A DNA stretch of 64,000 nucleotides. Origin: CADCVT01 sp036389485. GTDB taxonomy: Bacteria > Actinomycetota > Thermoleophilia > Solirubrobacterales > Solirubrobacteraceae. Made by a program: the position numbers and the translations under genes. Shown piece after piece: positions 25,511 to 33,435 of the stretch (positions within the stretch are counted from its first letter, which is position 1; every line of letters starts with the position of its first letter). The notes beneath the pieces were generated by a model. That model had not been told where the DNA came from, did no database searches, and worked only from the letters and a program-made list of their open reading frames with translations. The stretch is taken from contig DASVPR010000018.1 in the NCBI GenBank assembly GCA_036389485.1, positions 124,001 through 188,000 on the forward strand, given 5' to 3'.

Positions 25511-26007
25511 GCGCGTACAGCGCCGACTGCTTCGCGTGCATCCGACGCGGGTGCTGCGATCGCCTCGTCGGGGGCGGCGGGCAGCGCCGCCGGCGCCGCG
25601 GGCTCCATGGGGAGCTGTCGGGTCTCGGGCCGAACGTGGCGGTAGGCCACGACGAGCCGCTTGCCAGGCTGGAAGCGCGCAATCGACCACAGGGACGAGA
25701 GCACGAGAGCGCAGGCGCCGAGGGAGGCCACCACGATCGACCCGACGAAGGTCAGGACCAGCAGCATCGAGACGTCGTCGCCGCGCTCGGGAATCTTGTG
25801 CTGGCCCACGGCCTCGAGGACGAGGTTGATCGCAGGGCGCGCCAGGTCTCCGACGAAGGACGAGGCGCTGCTGGCCAGCACGGTCGTCGCAAGCCCGAGC
25901 GCCAGCGCGACGCCCGGCACGAAGGTGAGCAGGCCGGCGATCCCGAGTCGTCGCGGCCCGCGATAGCCCCGTGGACGCTGGTCGATGCTCTCGGCGGTGG
26001 ATGCCAC
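25507..26007 (-). CDS. two-helix membrane protein of inserted cassette
   Basis: 166 residues. The GTG at 26005-26007 was chosen because GGAGG lies 5 bases upstream; a longer frame to 26184 would read through the duplicated glmM end. Short N-terminus, transmembrane helix (about 24-46), an extracellular-looking loop containing AINLVLEAVGQHKIPERGDD, a second helix (about 83-107), then a cytoplasmic tail that is Ala/Pro-rich. Function unknown. Coupled by a GTGA overlap to the YbjN-like gene, so the pair probably acts as membrane anchor plus soluble partner. Confidence 0.62.
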   Translation of the reverse strand: MASTAESIDQRPRGYRGPRRLGIAGLLTFVPGVALALGLATTVLASSASSFVGDLARPAINLVLEAVGQHKIPERGDDVSMLLVLTFVGSIVVASLGACALVLSSLWSIARFQPGKRLVVAYRHVRPETRQLPMEPAAPAALPAAPDEAIAAPASDAREAVGAVRA

Positions 26008-26154
26008 GCTTGCCTCCGTGCGGTCGTGGGCGGGAATTCGGACACCGCCCAATGATCGAGGCGACGCTACCGAATCCGGAGTGTCCTTCGCAAGAGCTTC
26101 GTCGCGCAAAGCGGGGGAGCGCGCAAAGCGGGACAGGAGAACGTGCTCGCTCGG

Positions 26155-26183
26155 ACATCGTCGAAACGTCCACCACGCGTGCA
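26155..26183 (+). repeat. direct repeat, right arm (duplicated glmM end)
   Basis: 26 of 29 bases match 24971-24999. Read in the same frame as glmM, it would encode DIVETSTTRA against glmM's DIVESSATRA, so it is a relic of glmM 3' coding sequence. Confidence 0.7.
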
Positions 26184-26233
26184 CAGGCGCCTGCCGCCGG
26201 GCAGGACAGCCGTTGCTAACCTCGAACGCCTCC

Positions 26234-26259
26234 GAGGGCCGCTCTTGACCGCGGCCCTC
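26234..26259 (+). promoter_or_regulatory. GC hairpin in the glmS leader
   Basis: GAGGGCCGC and GCGGCCCTC form a perfect 9-base-pair stem with an 8-base loop TCTTGACC, 38 bases before the glmS ATG. No T-tract follows, so it is not a clear terminator. It could be a leader structure or a relic of the glmM end. No glmS ribozyme core is seen. Confidence 0.4.
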
Positions 26260-26297
26260 TGACGTTCGACCGCGAACGAAAGGTCGTGTCCCACCAC

Positions 26298-28160
26298 ATG
26301 TGCGGGATCGTCGGTTACGTCGGCCACCGGCCGGTACAGGACCTCCTCGTCGAGGGCCTGCGCAAGCTCGAGTACCGCGGATACGACTCCGCGGGCGTCA
26401 GCGTGCTCGCCGGCGACGAGATCGACTCGATCCGCGCGGTCGGCAACCTCGCGAACCTCGACGCCGCGCTCGCCGCGCGGCGGGCCGAGGGAGGCGTCAC
26501 GACGCTGACGCGCGAGGCCACGACCGGCATCGCGCACACGCGCTGGGCGACCCACGGCCGCGTCAACGAGGAGAACGCCCACCCGCACTTCGACACCGAG
26601 GACGCCGTCCACGTCGTCGTGAACGGGATCGTCGAGAACTACCTGGCGCTCAAGCACCGCCTGCAGGACATGGGCGCGGTCTTCACCTCCGAGACCGACG
26701 CGGAGGTCATCGCGCACCTCGTCGCGCACCACATGGCCACCGCGGACCTCGTCGAGGCCGTCCGCCGCGCGTACGCCGAGCTCGAGGGCCACTTCGCGTT
26801 CGTCGCGATGCAGAAGGAGCACCCGGGGCTGCTGGTCGGCGCGCGCAAGGAGTGCCCGCTGATCGTGGGCGTCGGCGACGGGGAGCGCTTCCTCGCCTCC
26901 GCGGTCCCCGCGTTCCTCGCCCACACCCGCCGCGTCCAGTTCGTCGAGAACGGCGAGATCGTCGCGATCCGCCCCGGCGAGACCGTGTTCCTGACCCCCG
27001 GCGGCGATGTCCTCGAGCGCGAGGTCGTCGAGATCGACTGGGACGAGAAGACCGCCGAGAAGGGCGGCTACGAGACGTACATGCTCAAGGAGATCCACGA
27101 GCAGCCCGACGCCGTCGCGGAGACGATCGCGGACCGGACCGTGCGCGAGACCGGCGTCGACTTCGGCGCGGAGCTCGACGAGGCGATCCTGCGCGACGCG
27201 AAGCGGATCCTCATCGTCGCCTGCGGCACCTCGTACCACAGCGGCGTCTTCGCCCGGTACGCGATCCAGAGCTGGGCGAAGGTGCCGGTCGGCGTCGACA
27301 TCGCGTCCGAGTTCCGCTACGCGGACCCGCTCGTGGGCCCCGGCGACGTGGTGATCGGCATGACGCAGTCCGGCGAGACGGCGGACACGCTGGCGGCGAT
27401 GCGGGTGGCGCGCGACAAGGGCGCGACGGTCGTCGCGGTCACGAACGTCATGGGCTCGCAGGCGACCCGCGACGCCGACGCGACGATCTTCACCCGCGCC
27501 GGGCAGGAGATCAGCGTCGCCGCGACCAAGACGTTCGCCTGCCAGGTGGCCGTGATGCTGCTCGTGGCGCTGCGGATCGCGGAGCTGCGCGGGACGCTCC
27601 CGCCCGGCGAGATCGCGTCGCTGGTCCACGAGGTCAAGCGCCTGCCGCACCTCATGACCGAGCTGATCGACTCGCTCGACGCGACCGGGATCATCGACCG
27701 CGCCGCCGAGCACCACTTCGAGGACGACTTCTTCCTCTACCTCGGCCGGCACGTCGGGCTGCCGGTCGCGCTCGAGGGCGCGCTGAAGCTCAAGGAGATC
27801 TCCTACATCGCGACCGACGCGTACGCCGCCGGCGAGATGAAGCACGGCCCGATTGCGCTGCTGTCCGAGAGGACGCCGGTCGTCGCGGTCGCCACGAACT
27901 CCCCGGTGCTCGACAAGATGGTCTCGAACATCCAGGAGGTCCGCGCCCGCGGCGCCCACGTCATCGCGATCGCGACCGAGGGCAACGTGGACATCGGTGA
28001 GCACGCCGAGGAGGTCATCCGCGTGCCGGACACCAACTGGCTCCTCCAGGCCCTCCTCGCGGTGATCCCGCTGCAGATGCTGGCCTACGCGATCGCGCGC
28101 CGGCGTGGGCTGAACGTCGACCAGCCGCGCAACCTGGCGAAGACCGTCACCGTCGAGTAG
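26298..28160 (+). CDS. glmS: glutamine-fructose-6-phosphate aminotransferase
   Basis: Makes glucosamine-6-phosphate from fructose-6-phosphate and glutamine, the committed step of hexosamine synthesis. 620 residues. The ATG at 26298 is required because the next codon gives the N-terminal nucleophile Cys (MCGIVGYVG) after Met removal. Glutaminase motifs TRWATHG and NGIVENY, then two SIS domains (CGTSYHSG and the phosphosugar loop TQSGETADT), and the C-terminal NLAKTVTVE are all standard. An in-frame GTG 4 codons earlier would block the nucleophile. The AAAGG at 26279-26283 may serve as ribosome site. Confidence 0.97.
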   Translation: MCGIVGYVGHRPVQDLLVEGLRKLEYRGYDSAGVSVLAGDEIDSIRAVGNLANLDAALAARRAEGGVTTLTREATTGIAHTRWATHGRVNEENAHPHFDTEDAVHVVVNGIVENYLALKHRLQDMGAVFTSETDAEVIAHLVAHHMATADLVEAVRRAYAELEGHFAFVAMQKEHPGLLVGARKECPLIVGVGDGERFLASAVPAFLAHTRRVQFVENGEIVAIRPGETVFLTPGGDVLEREVVEIDWDEKTAEKGGYETYMLKEIHEQPDAVAETIADRTVRETGVDFGAELDEAILRDAKRILIVACGTSYHSGVFARYAIQSWAKVPVGVDIASEFRYADPLVGPGDVVIGMTQSGETADTLAAMRVARDKGATVVAVTNVMGSQATRDADATIFTRAGQEISVAATKTFACQVAVMLLVALRIAELRGTLPPGEIASLVHEVKRLPHLMTELIDSLDATGIIDRAAEHHFEDDFFLYLGRHVGLPVALEGALKLKEISYIATDAYAAGEMKHGPIALLSERTPVVAVATNSPVLDKMVSNIQEVRARGAHVIAIATEGNVDIGEHAEEVIRVPDTNWLLQALLAVIPLQMLAYAIARRRGLNVDQPRNLAKTVTVE

Positions 28161-28164
28161 CGGC

Positions 28165-28713
28165 TCAGCTCGGACAGGTGCAGACGAGCGCGCCCTCGAG
28201 CGTGCCGCTCGCGGCCCCGTCGCCGCCCGACTTGCTCGGGTCGAACCGGATGCGGTAGGCACAGCGGATCCGGCAGCCGAGGAAGTCGCTGGTCTCCGGC
28301 CCGCGGATCGTCCCGGTGAGCATGCCCTCCATCACGCCGGGCGCCTCGCACTTCTGGCAGGGCTCGAAGACCGGCTCGCGGTGGGTGCCGGCGTTCGTGA
28401 CGCCGGTCAGCCTGCCGCTCGCGACCACCGCGCCCTTGAGGCGCCAGGAGCCTTCGTGCACGCCGCGCCGCATCCCGTTGCCGTCGACGAACTTGTGGGT
28501 GAGCGTCCCGTAGAGGACGCCGTCGAGGAGCCGACCGATCTCCGAATCGCACTCGCCCGCGCCGCCGACCTCGAACTTGAAGCGGTGCCTCGCCTCGAGG
28601 GTCTCGCAGTCGAGCTTCTCGCACTGCTCGAGCTCGGACTCGACGAGGTCGAGCTCGCCGCGCATGTCCTTCGACATCGGCTTGAGGCAGACGATGGTGT
28701 CGCTGAGAGCCAT
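28165..28713 (-). CDS. cysteine-containing protein, unknown
   Basis: 182 residues from the ATG at 28711-28713; soluble, no signal peptide. It begins ALSDTIVCLKPMSKDMRGEL, has a beta-rich centre (GVLYGTLTHKFVDGNGMRRG, GSWRLKGAVVASGRL) and many cysteines, including a CQKC pair and a C-terminal CTC, which could form a metal site. Several GxLxG strands suggest a repeated beta barrel. No family is recognised. It converges on glmS with a 4-base gap. Confidence 0.7.
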   Translation of the reverse strand: MALSDTIVCLKPMSKDMRGELDLVESELEQCEKLDCETLEARHRFKFEVGGAGECDSEIGRLLDGVLYGTLTHKFVDGNGMRRGVHEGSWRLKGAVVASGRLTGVTNAGTHREPVFEPCQKCEAPGVMEGMLTGTIRGPETSDFLGCRIRCAYRIRFDPSKSGGDGAASGTLEGALVCTCPS

Positions 28714-28772
28714 GCTGCGTGGTCTACATCCGTCGACCAAAGGTGTCAAGCCGGTCGGCGGCGCCCACGCGG

Positions 28773-28778
28773 TAGCTT
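28773..28778 (+). promoter_or_regulatory. -10 element before NAD(P)HX repair gene
   Basis: TAGCTT ends 9 bases before the ATG at 28788. Confidence 0.38.
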
Positions 28779-28787
28779 CCGCGGCCG

Positions 28788-30293
28788 ATGGCGCTGCCGG
28801 ACTGGCTGGAGCCGCTCCCCGACGCGGAGCGGATGCGCGCGACCGATCGCTGGGCGATCGAGGAGCGGGGCGTCCCGGGGCTCGATCTGATGGAGCGGGC
28901 GGGGGAGGGGCTGGCCGCGCTGGTCGAGGACGTCGCACCCACCGGGCGCGTCGCGATCGTCTGCGGCGGCGGCAACAACGGCGGGGACGGGTTCGTCGCG
29001 GCGCGGCTGCTGCGGCAGGCCGGCCGCGAGCTCGAGGTGCTCGTGACGACCGATCTCGACTCGTACAACGGGGACGCTCTCGCGAACCTCGAGCGGCTCC
29101 GCGAGAGGCCGCGCCCGTTCGCCGCGGAGGCGTTGGCCGGCGCCGCGGTCGCCGTGGACTGCCTGCTGGGGACCGGGTTCTCCGGGGAGGTGCGCGAGCC
29201 GGTGCGGTCGGCGATCCTCGCTCTGAGCTCGCTGGAGGCGCCGGTCGTCGCGTGCGACGTCCCGAGCGGGGTCGACGCCTCGACGGGCGCGGTCGACGAC
29301 GTGGCGGTCGACGCGCGCTGCACCGCGAGCTTCCACCGCGCGAAGCCCGGGCTGTGGATCGCGCCCGGCAAGCAGCACGCCGGCGACGTCCACGTGGTCG
29401 AGATCGGCATCCCGCCGGGGGAGCCGGTCGAGCCGGACGCCGGGCTGATCGGCGACGGCGCGCTCGACCTGATCCCGCGGCGCGAGGCGGACTCGACGAA
29501 GTTCTCGAGCGGCCACGTGCTCGTCGTCGGCGGGTCGACCGGGCTGACCGGCGCGCCGTGCATGGCGGCGGAGGCGGCGATGCGCGCCGGGGCGGGCTAC
29601 GTCACGTGCTGCGTCCCCGCGTCGCTGAACCTCGTCTTCGAGACGCGCCTGCTCGAGGTCATGACGATCCCGCTGCCGGACGACGAGGGCGCGCTGGTCG
29701 AGGACGGTCTCGAGCGGGTGCTCGAGGAGGCGTCGAAGCGCGGGGGCGCGCTCGTCGTCGGGCCGGGGTTCGGGAAGGCGGACGGCTCCCTAGCTCTCGC
29801 GCGGGCGCTCGTCGCGCGCGCGGAGGTGCCGGTGGTCGTCGACGCCGACGGCCTGAACGCGCATGCCGGCCGCATCGGCGACCTCGTGGAGCGCTCCGCT
29901 CCCACCATCCTCACCCCGCACGGCGGCGAGCTCGCCCGTCTGCTGGACGTCGAGAGCGACGCGGTGAAGGCGCACCGGCTGGAGCACGCGCGGGCCGCGG
30001 CGCGCGAGTCGGGCGCGATCGTCGTCCTGAAGGGCGACGACACGCTGGTCGCGGAGCCCGGCGGGCGCGTGGCGGTCTCGCCGGGCGGCGTGCCCGCGCT
30101 TGCCACGGCAGGGACCGGCGACGTGTTGTCCGGCGTCATCGCCGCGCTGCTCGCGAAGGAGCTCGACCCGTTCGCCGCGGCGTGCGCGGGCGTGCTGTCC
30201 CACCTCCACGCGGGCGCCGCCGCCGCGCAGCGCCGCAGCCCGGACGCCGTGATCGCGAGCGACGTGATCGAGGCGCTCGGCCGGCCGCGCTAG
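28788..30293 (+). CDS. nnr: bifunctional NAD(P)H-hydrate epimerase / ADP-dependent dehydratase
   Basis: Repairs hydrated NADH and NADPH: the N-terminal YjeF_N domain (about 1-210) epimerises R-NAD(P)HX, and the C-terminal ribokinase-like domain (about 225-495) dehydrates S-NAD(P)HX using ADP or ATP. 501 residues, the typical fusion length. Seen are CGGGNNGGDGFVAARLL (about 59-75), DCLLGTGFSG, VACDVPSGVDASTG, GHVLVVGGSTGLTGAP, PTILTPHGGELARLL and the nucleotide-site ATAGTGDVLSG. Both domains appear intact. Confidence 0.93.
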   Translation: MALPDWLEPLPDAERMRATDRWAIEERGVPGLDLMERAGEGLAALVEDVAPTGRVAIVCGGGNNGGDGFVAARLLRQAGRELEVLVTTDLDSYNGDALANLERLRERPRPFAAEALAGAAVAVDCLLGTGFSGEVREPVRSAILALSSLEAPVVACDVPSGVDASTGAVDDVAVDARCTASFHRAKPGLWIAPGKQHAGDVHVVEIGIPPGEPVEPDAGLIGDGALDLIPRREADSTKFSSGHVLVVGGSTGLTGAPCMAAEAAMRAGAGYVTCCVPASLNLVFETRLLEVMTIPLPDDEGALVEDGLERVLEEASKRGGALVVGPGFGKADGSLALARALVARAEVPVVVDADGLNAHAGRIGDLVERSAPTILTPHGGELARLLDVESDAVKAHRLEHARAAARESGAIVVLKGDDTLVAEPGGRVAVSPGGVPALATAGTGDVLSGVIAALLAKELDPFAAACAGVLSHLHAGAAAAQRRSPDAVIASDVIEALGRPR

Positions 30294-30380
30294 TGGAGGA
30301 CACGCCGGCGTCGGGCGGGAGCGGGAGCGTCCCGCGGCTTCACCGCTGCACGTCGCCGCACCGACGACATGCCGAGACAA

Positions 30381-30386
30381 TAGTCT
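30381..30386 (+). promoter_or_regulatory. -10 element before CBS-alr-cca genes
   Basis: TAGTCT ends 12 bases before the ATG at 30399; any leader is at most a few bases. Confidence 0.35.
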
Positions 30387-30398
30387 GCGGAGCCGCCG

Positions 30399-30857
30399 AT
30401 GCCGAAGGTTCGCGACATCATGGACACGCGCATCCCGACCGTCACGCCGCAGGACAGCGTCGAGACGGTCGTGCACCTCATGGCCGACCAGGAGCTGCCC
30501 GCGGTGCCCGTGGTCAACGAGGGCGGCCGGTGCGTCGGGATCGTGACCGAGAGCGACCTCGTGATCGGCGACGACGAGCGGGACCTGCGCCTGCCGCACA
30601 TGATCAGCCTGTTCGGCGGGGTCGTGTTCCTCGAGCCGCTCAAGCGCTTCGAGGAGCGGCTGCGCAAGGCGACCGCGGGCGACGTCGAGGACATGATGAC
30701 CGCCGACCCGGTGACCGTCGACGCGGACGCCGACGTCCGCGACGCTGCGCGCCTGATGGCCGAGAAGAAGCACAACCGGATCCCCGTCGTCGAGCACGGC
30801 CGGTACGTCGGGCTCGTCTCGCGCGCCGAGGTGCTCGAGACGCTCGCCGGGTTGTAG
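30399..30857 (+). CDS. CBS-domain-pair protein
   Basis: 152 residues made of two CBS domains (about 1-60, VRDIMDTRIPTVTPQDS...PVVNEGGRCVGIVTESDL, and about 90-150, VEDMMTADPVTVDAD...IPVVEHGRYVGLVSRAEV), separated by a linker that looks helical. CBS pairs bind adenosine nucleotides or related ligands and act as sensors; the ligand here is unknown. It precedes alr by 8 bases and could be co-transcribed. Confidence 0.87.
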   Translation: MPKVRDIMDTRIPTVTPQDSVETVVHLMADQELPAVPVVNEGGRCVGIVTESDLVIGDDERDLRLPHMISLFGGVVFLEPLKRFEERLRKATAGDVEDMMTADPVTVDADADVRDAARLMAEKKHNRIPVVEHGRYVGLVSRAEVLETLAGL

Positions 30858-30865
30858 GAGCGGTC

Positions 30866-31948
30866 GTGCCGCTGCGTGCGCTGGCGCGCGTCAACCTCGC
30901 GGCGATCGAGCGCAACTGCCGCCTGCTCGACGCCGCGGCCGGGGACGCCCAGCTGTGCGCGGTGGTCAAGGGCGAGGGGTACGGGCATGGGGCGGTCTTG
31001 AGCGCCGTCGCCGCGCTGGCCGGGGGCGCGTCGTGGCTCGCGGTCGCGACGGCGAACGAGGCGATGGACCTGCGGATGGCGGGGATCGAGGCGCGCCTGC
31101 TGGTCATGGGGGCCGTCTCGCCGGAGGAGCTGCCGGTGGCGCTCGCCGCCGACGCCGACCTCGTCGCCTGGACTGAGGAGTTCGCTGACGCCGCCGCTGA
31201 CGCGCGGCTGCACGTCAAGCTCGACACCGGCATGGGGCGGCTGGGGACGCGCGACGCCCACGCCGCCGCTCGGCTCGCGGGGCGCGACAACGTCGTCGGG
31301 CTCATGACCCACTTCGCGACCGCCGACGAGCGCGGCGACGACTTCCTCGGCGAGCAGCTCGCGGCGTTCACCGACTGGGTCGCGCCGCTGAAGGCCGCGC
31401 GGCCCGACCTCGTCGTGCACGCGGCGAACAGCGCGGCGACGCTGCGCCAGCCCGCGGCGCACTTCGACCTCGTGCGCTGCGGGATCGCGGTGTACGGCCT
31501 GGACCCGTTCCACTCCGACCCGCGCGAGCACGGGCTCGAGCCCGCCCTGTCGCTTGAGTCGTACGTGGCCGCCGTCAAGCCGTGCGCGCCGGGGGAGAGC
31601 GCGGGGTACGGACGGCGGTTCGTCGCCTCCGAGCCGACGACGCTCGCGACGCTCCCGATCGGCTACGCGGACGGGGTGCGGCGCGGGCTGACCAACAACG
31701 CCGAGGTGCTGATCGGCGGCCGGCGGTGGCCTCTGGTCGGGACCGTCTCGATGGACAACATCACCGTCGAGGTGGCTCCGGACGAGGTCGCGGTCGGGGA
31801 TCCCGCCGTGTTGATCGGAGAGCAGGGCGGCGCGCGGATCCTCGCCGAGGAGGTCGCCCGCCGGCTGGACACCATCAACTACGAGATCACCTGCGGCATC
31901 ACCGCCCGGGTCGCCCGCGAGTACCACCGCGACGGGGAGCCCGAGTGA
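30866..31948 (+). CDS. alr: alanine racemase
   Basis: PLP enzyme making D-alanine for peptidoglycan; 360 residues from the GTG at 30866. The frame is open far to the left, but that is antisense or nnr shadow. The PLP-lysine segment reads CAVVKGEGYGHGA, where the usual loop is KA(D/N)AYGHG. Other family features are THFATAD, NSAATL, VRCGIAVYGLDPF, the C-terminal tyrosine region (SAGYGRRFVA) and GTVSMDNITVEV. Stop overlaps the cca GTG by 4 bases. Confidence 0.93.
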   Translation: MPLRALARVNLAAIERNCRLLDAAAGDAQLCAVVKGEGYGHGAVLSAVAALAGGASWLAVATANEAMDLRMAGIEARLLVMGAVSPEELPVALAADADLVAWTEEFADAAADARLHVKLDTGMGRLGTRDAHAAARLAGRDNVVGLMTHFATADERGDDFLGEQLAAFTDWVAPLKAARPDLVVHAANSAATLRQPAAHFDLVRCGIAVYGLDPFHSDPREHGLEPALSLESYVAAVKPCAPGESAGYGRRFVASEPTTLATLPIGYADGVRRGLTNNAEVLIGGRRWPLVGTVSMDNITVEVAPDEVAVGDPAVLIGEQGGARILAEEVARRLDTINYEITCGITARVAREYHRDGEPE

Positions 31949-33435
31949 CACCGCTCGACGTCACGCGGGCCGCTCTCGCCGGCGAGCGCGCGTGGCTCGT
32001 CGGCGGCGCGCTGCGCGACCGCCTCCTCGGCCGCGTCGTCGACGACCTCGACCTCGTCGTCGAGGGCGACGTCCGCGCCGCGGCGAAGCGCCTAGCCCGC
32101 GCCGCCGGCGGCCCCGTGTTCGAGCTGTCGGGCGAGTTCGGCGCCTGGCGCGTCCTCGCCCGCGACCGCTCCTGGCAGGCCGACCTCTCGCCGCTCCGAG
32201 GCCCCACGCTCGAAGACGACCTCGCCCTCCGGGACTTCACGATCAACGCGATGGCGGAGCCGCTCGCCCGCGCCGAGGGCCCGGAGCCGCGCCGCGGGGG
32301 CGTGGCGGAGGCGCGCGGTGCGTCGGCGCCGCCCGGCGGGGGCGTGGCGGAGCCTCGCAGCGGCGACGTCGTCGATCCGTTCGGGGGCGCGCGCGACCTC
32401 GAAGCGCGGACCCTCCGCGCCGTCGGGCCGCGCTCCTTCCCCGACGACCCGCTGCGGATCCTGCGTCTCGCGCGGCTGGCGTGCGAGCTCGATCTCCGCG
32501 CCGACCCCGCGACCCTCCGGGCCGCCGCCGCGCACGCGCCGGCCCTGGAGCGGGTCTCCCCCGAGCGGGTCTTCGCGGAGCTGAAGCGGGTGGTCCTCGC
32601 GCAGCGGGCGCTCGACGGCATCGCGCTGCTCGACGAGACGGGCGCGCTCGGCGTCGTCCTGCCCGAGCTGACGGCGCTGCGGGGCGTCGAGCAGACCGTC
32701 TACCACCACCGCGACGCGTACGGCCACACGCTGGAGGTCCTGGAGCGGGCGATCGAGGTCGAGCGCGACCCGGCGGCGGCGCTCGGCGACGACGCGCTCG
32801 GCGCGCGCGCGGAGGCGCTCCTGCGCGAGCCGCTCGGCGACGAGGTCGACCGCGGCGGCGGGCTGCGGTTCGCGGCGCTCCTCCACGACGTTGGCAAGGC
32901 GCAGACGCAGACCCCGAACGCGAAGGGCGGCTTCGGCTTCCCCGGCCACGACACGCTCGGCGACCGGATGGTCCGCGACATCCTCACCCGCCTGCGCACG
33001 TCCGAGCGGCTGCGCGCGCACGTCGCGGCGCTCACCCGGCACCACCTCGAGCCGGGCTTCCTCGTCCACGCCCGCCCGCTCACGGCCCGGACCGTCCACG
33101 GCTACCTCAAGGCGTCCGAGCCCGTGGCGGCCGACACGCTGCTCCTCTCGGTCGCCGACCGCCTCGCGACCCGCGGGCGCAAGCACGACGAGGCGATCGC
33201 GAAGCACCTCGAGCTCGTGCGCGAGCTGCTCGCGCCCGCGCTCGACTGGCACGACCACGGCCCGCCGCCGCCGCTCGTGCGAGGCGACGAGCTGGCGCGC
33301 GAGCTCGACGTGGAGCCCGGCCCGGAGCTGGGGCGGCTGCTCGGCGAGCTCGCCGAGGCGCAGTACGCGGGCGAGATCGCGACGCGCGAGGACGCGATCA
33401 GCTTCGCGGCGGCGCGGCTGCGCGCTCGGCGGTGA
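31945..33435 (+). CDS. cca: CCA tRNA nucleotidyltransferase / poly(A) polymerase family with HD domain
   Basis: Adds or repairs the CCA end of tRNA. 496 residues from the GTG at 31945 (GTGA overlap with alr). The polymerase head has WLVGGALRDRLLGRVVDDLDLVVEG, with the GG and DxD catalytic motifs, and LRDFTINAMA; the neck has RILRLARLACEL; the C-terminal HD domain shows LHDVGKAQTQTP and HHLEPGF. A Gly/Ala/Pro-rich insert (about 109-140) containing two copies of GGVAE splits the head before VVDPFGGARDLEARTLRA. The class (CCA-adding or A-adding) is not decided. Confidence 0.92.
   Translation: MTPLDVTRAALAGERAWLVGGALRDRLLGRVVDDLDLVVEGDVRAAAKRLARAAGGPVFELSGEFGAWRVLARDRSWQADLSPLRGPTLEDDLALRDFTINAMAEPLARAEGPEPRRGGVAEARGASAPPGGGVAEPRSGDVVDPFGGARDLEARTLRAVGPRSFPDDPLRILRLARLACELDLRADPATLRAAAAHAPALERVSPERVFAELKRVVLAQRALDGIALLDETGALGVVLPELTALRGVEQTVYHHRDAYGHTLEVLERAIEVERDPAAALGDDALGARAEALLREPLGDEVDRGGGLRFAALLHDVGKAQTQTPNAKGGFGFPGHDTLGDRMVRDILTRLRTSERLRAHVAALTRHHLEPGFLVHARPLTARTVHGYLKASEPVAADTLLLSVADRLATRGRKHDEAIAKHLELVRELLAPALDWHDHGPPPPLVRGDELARELDVEPGPELGRLLGELAEAQYAGEIATREDAISFAAARLRARR
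32296..32352. repeat. 15-base direct repeats inside cca insert
   Basis: GGGGGCGTGGCGGAG occurs at 32296-32310 and 32338-32352, period 42 bases (14 codons), coding for GGVAE twice. The repeats bracket the low-complexity insert in the cca head domain. Confidence 0.8.

Larger units (their letters stand above)
26008..26297. other. intergenic region between cassette and glmS
   Basis: About 290 bases without a convincing gene. It contains the degenerate copy of the glmM 3' end (26155-26183) and a GC hairpin (26234-26259); the glmS promoter must lie here. A frame continuing the cassette membrane protein leftward is open but has no codon-level support. Confidence 0.6.

Noticed and set aside
26008..26184. 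Longer N-terminus for the cassette membrane protein
   Set aside because: It would read through the duplicated glmM end; GTG 26007 has a ribosome site at the right distance.
26200..26297. glmS ribozyme
   Set aside because: No conserved double-pseudoknot core; only one simple hairpin is present.
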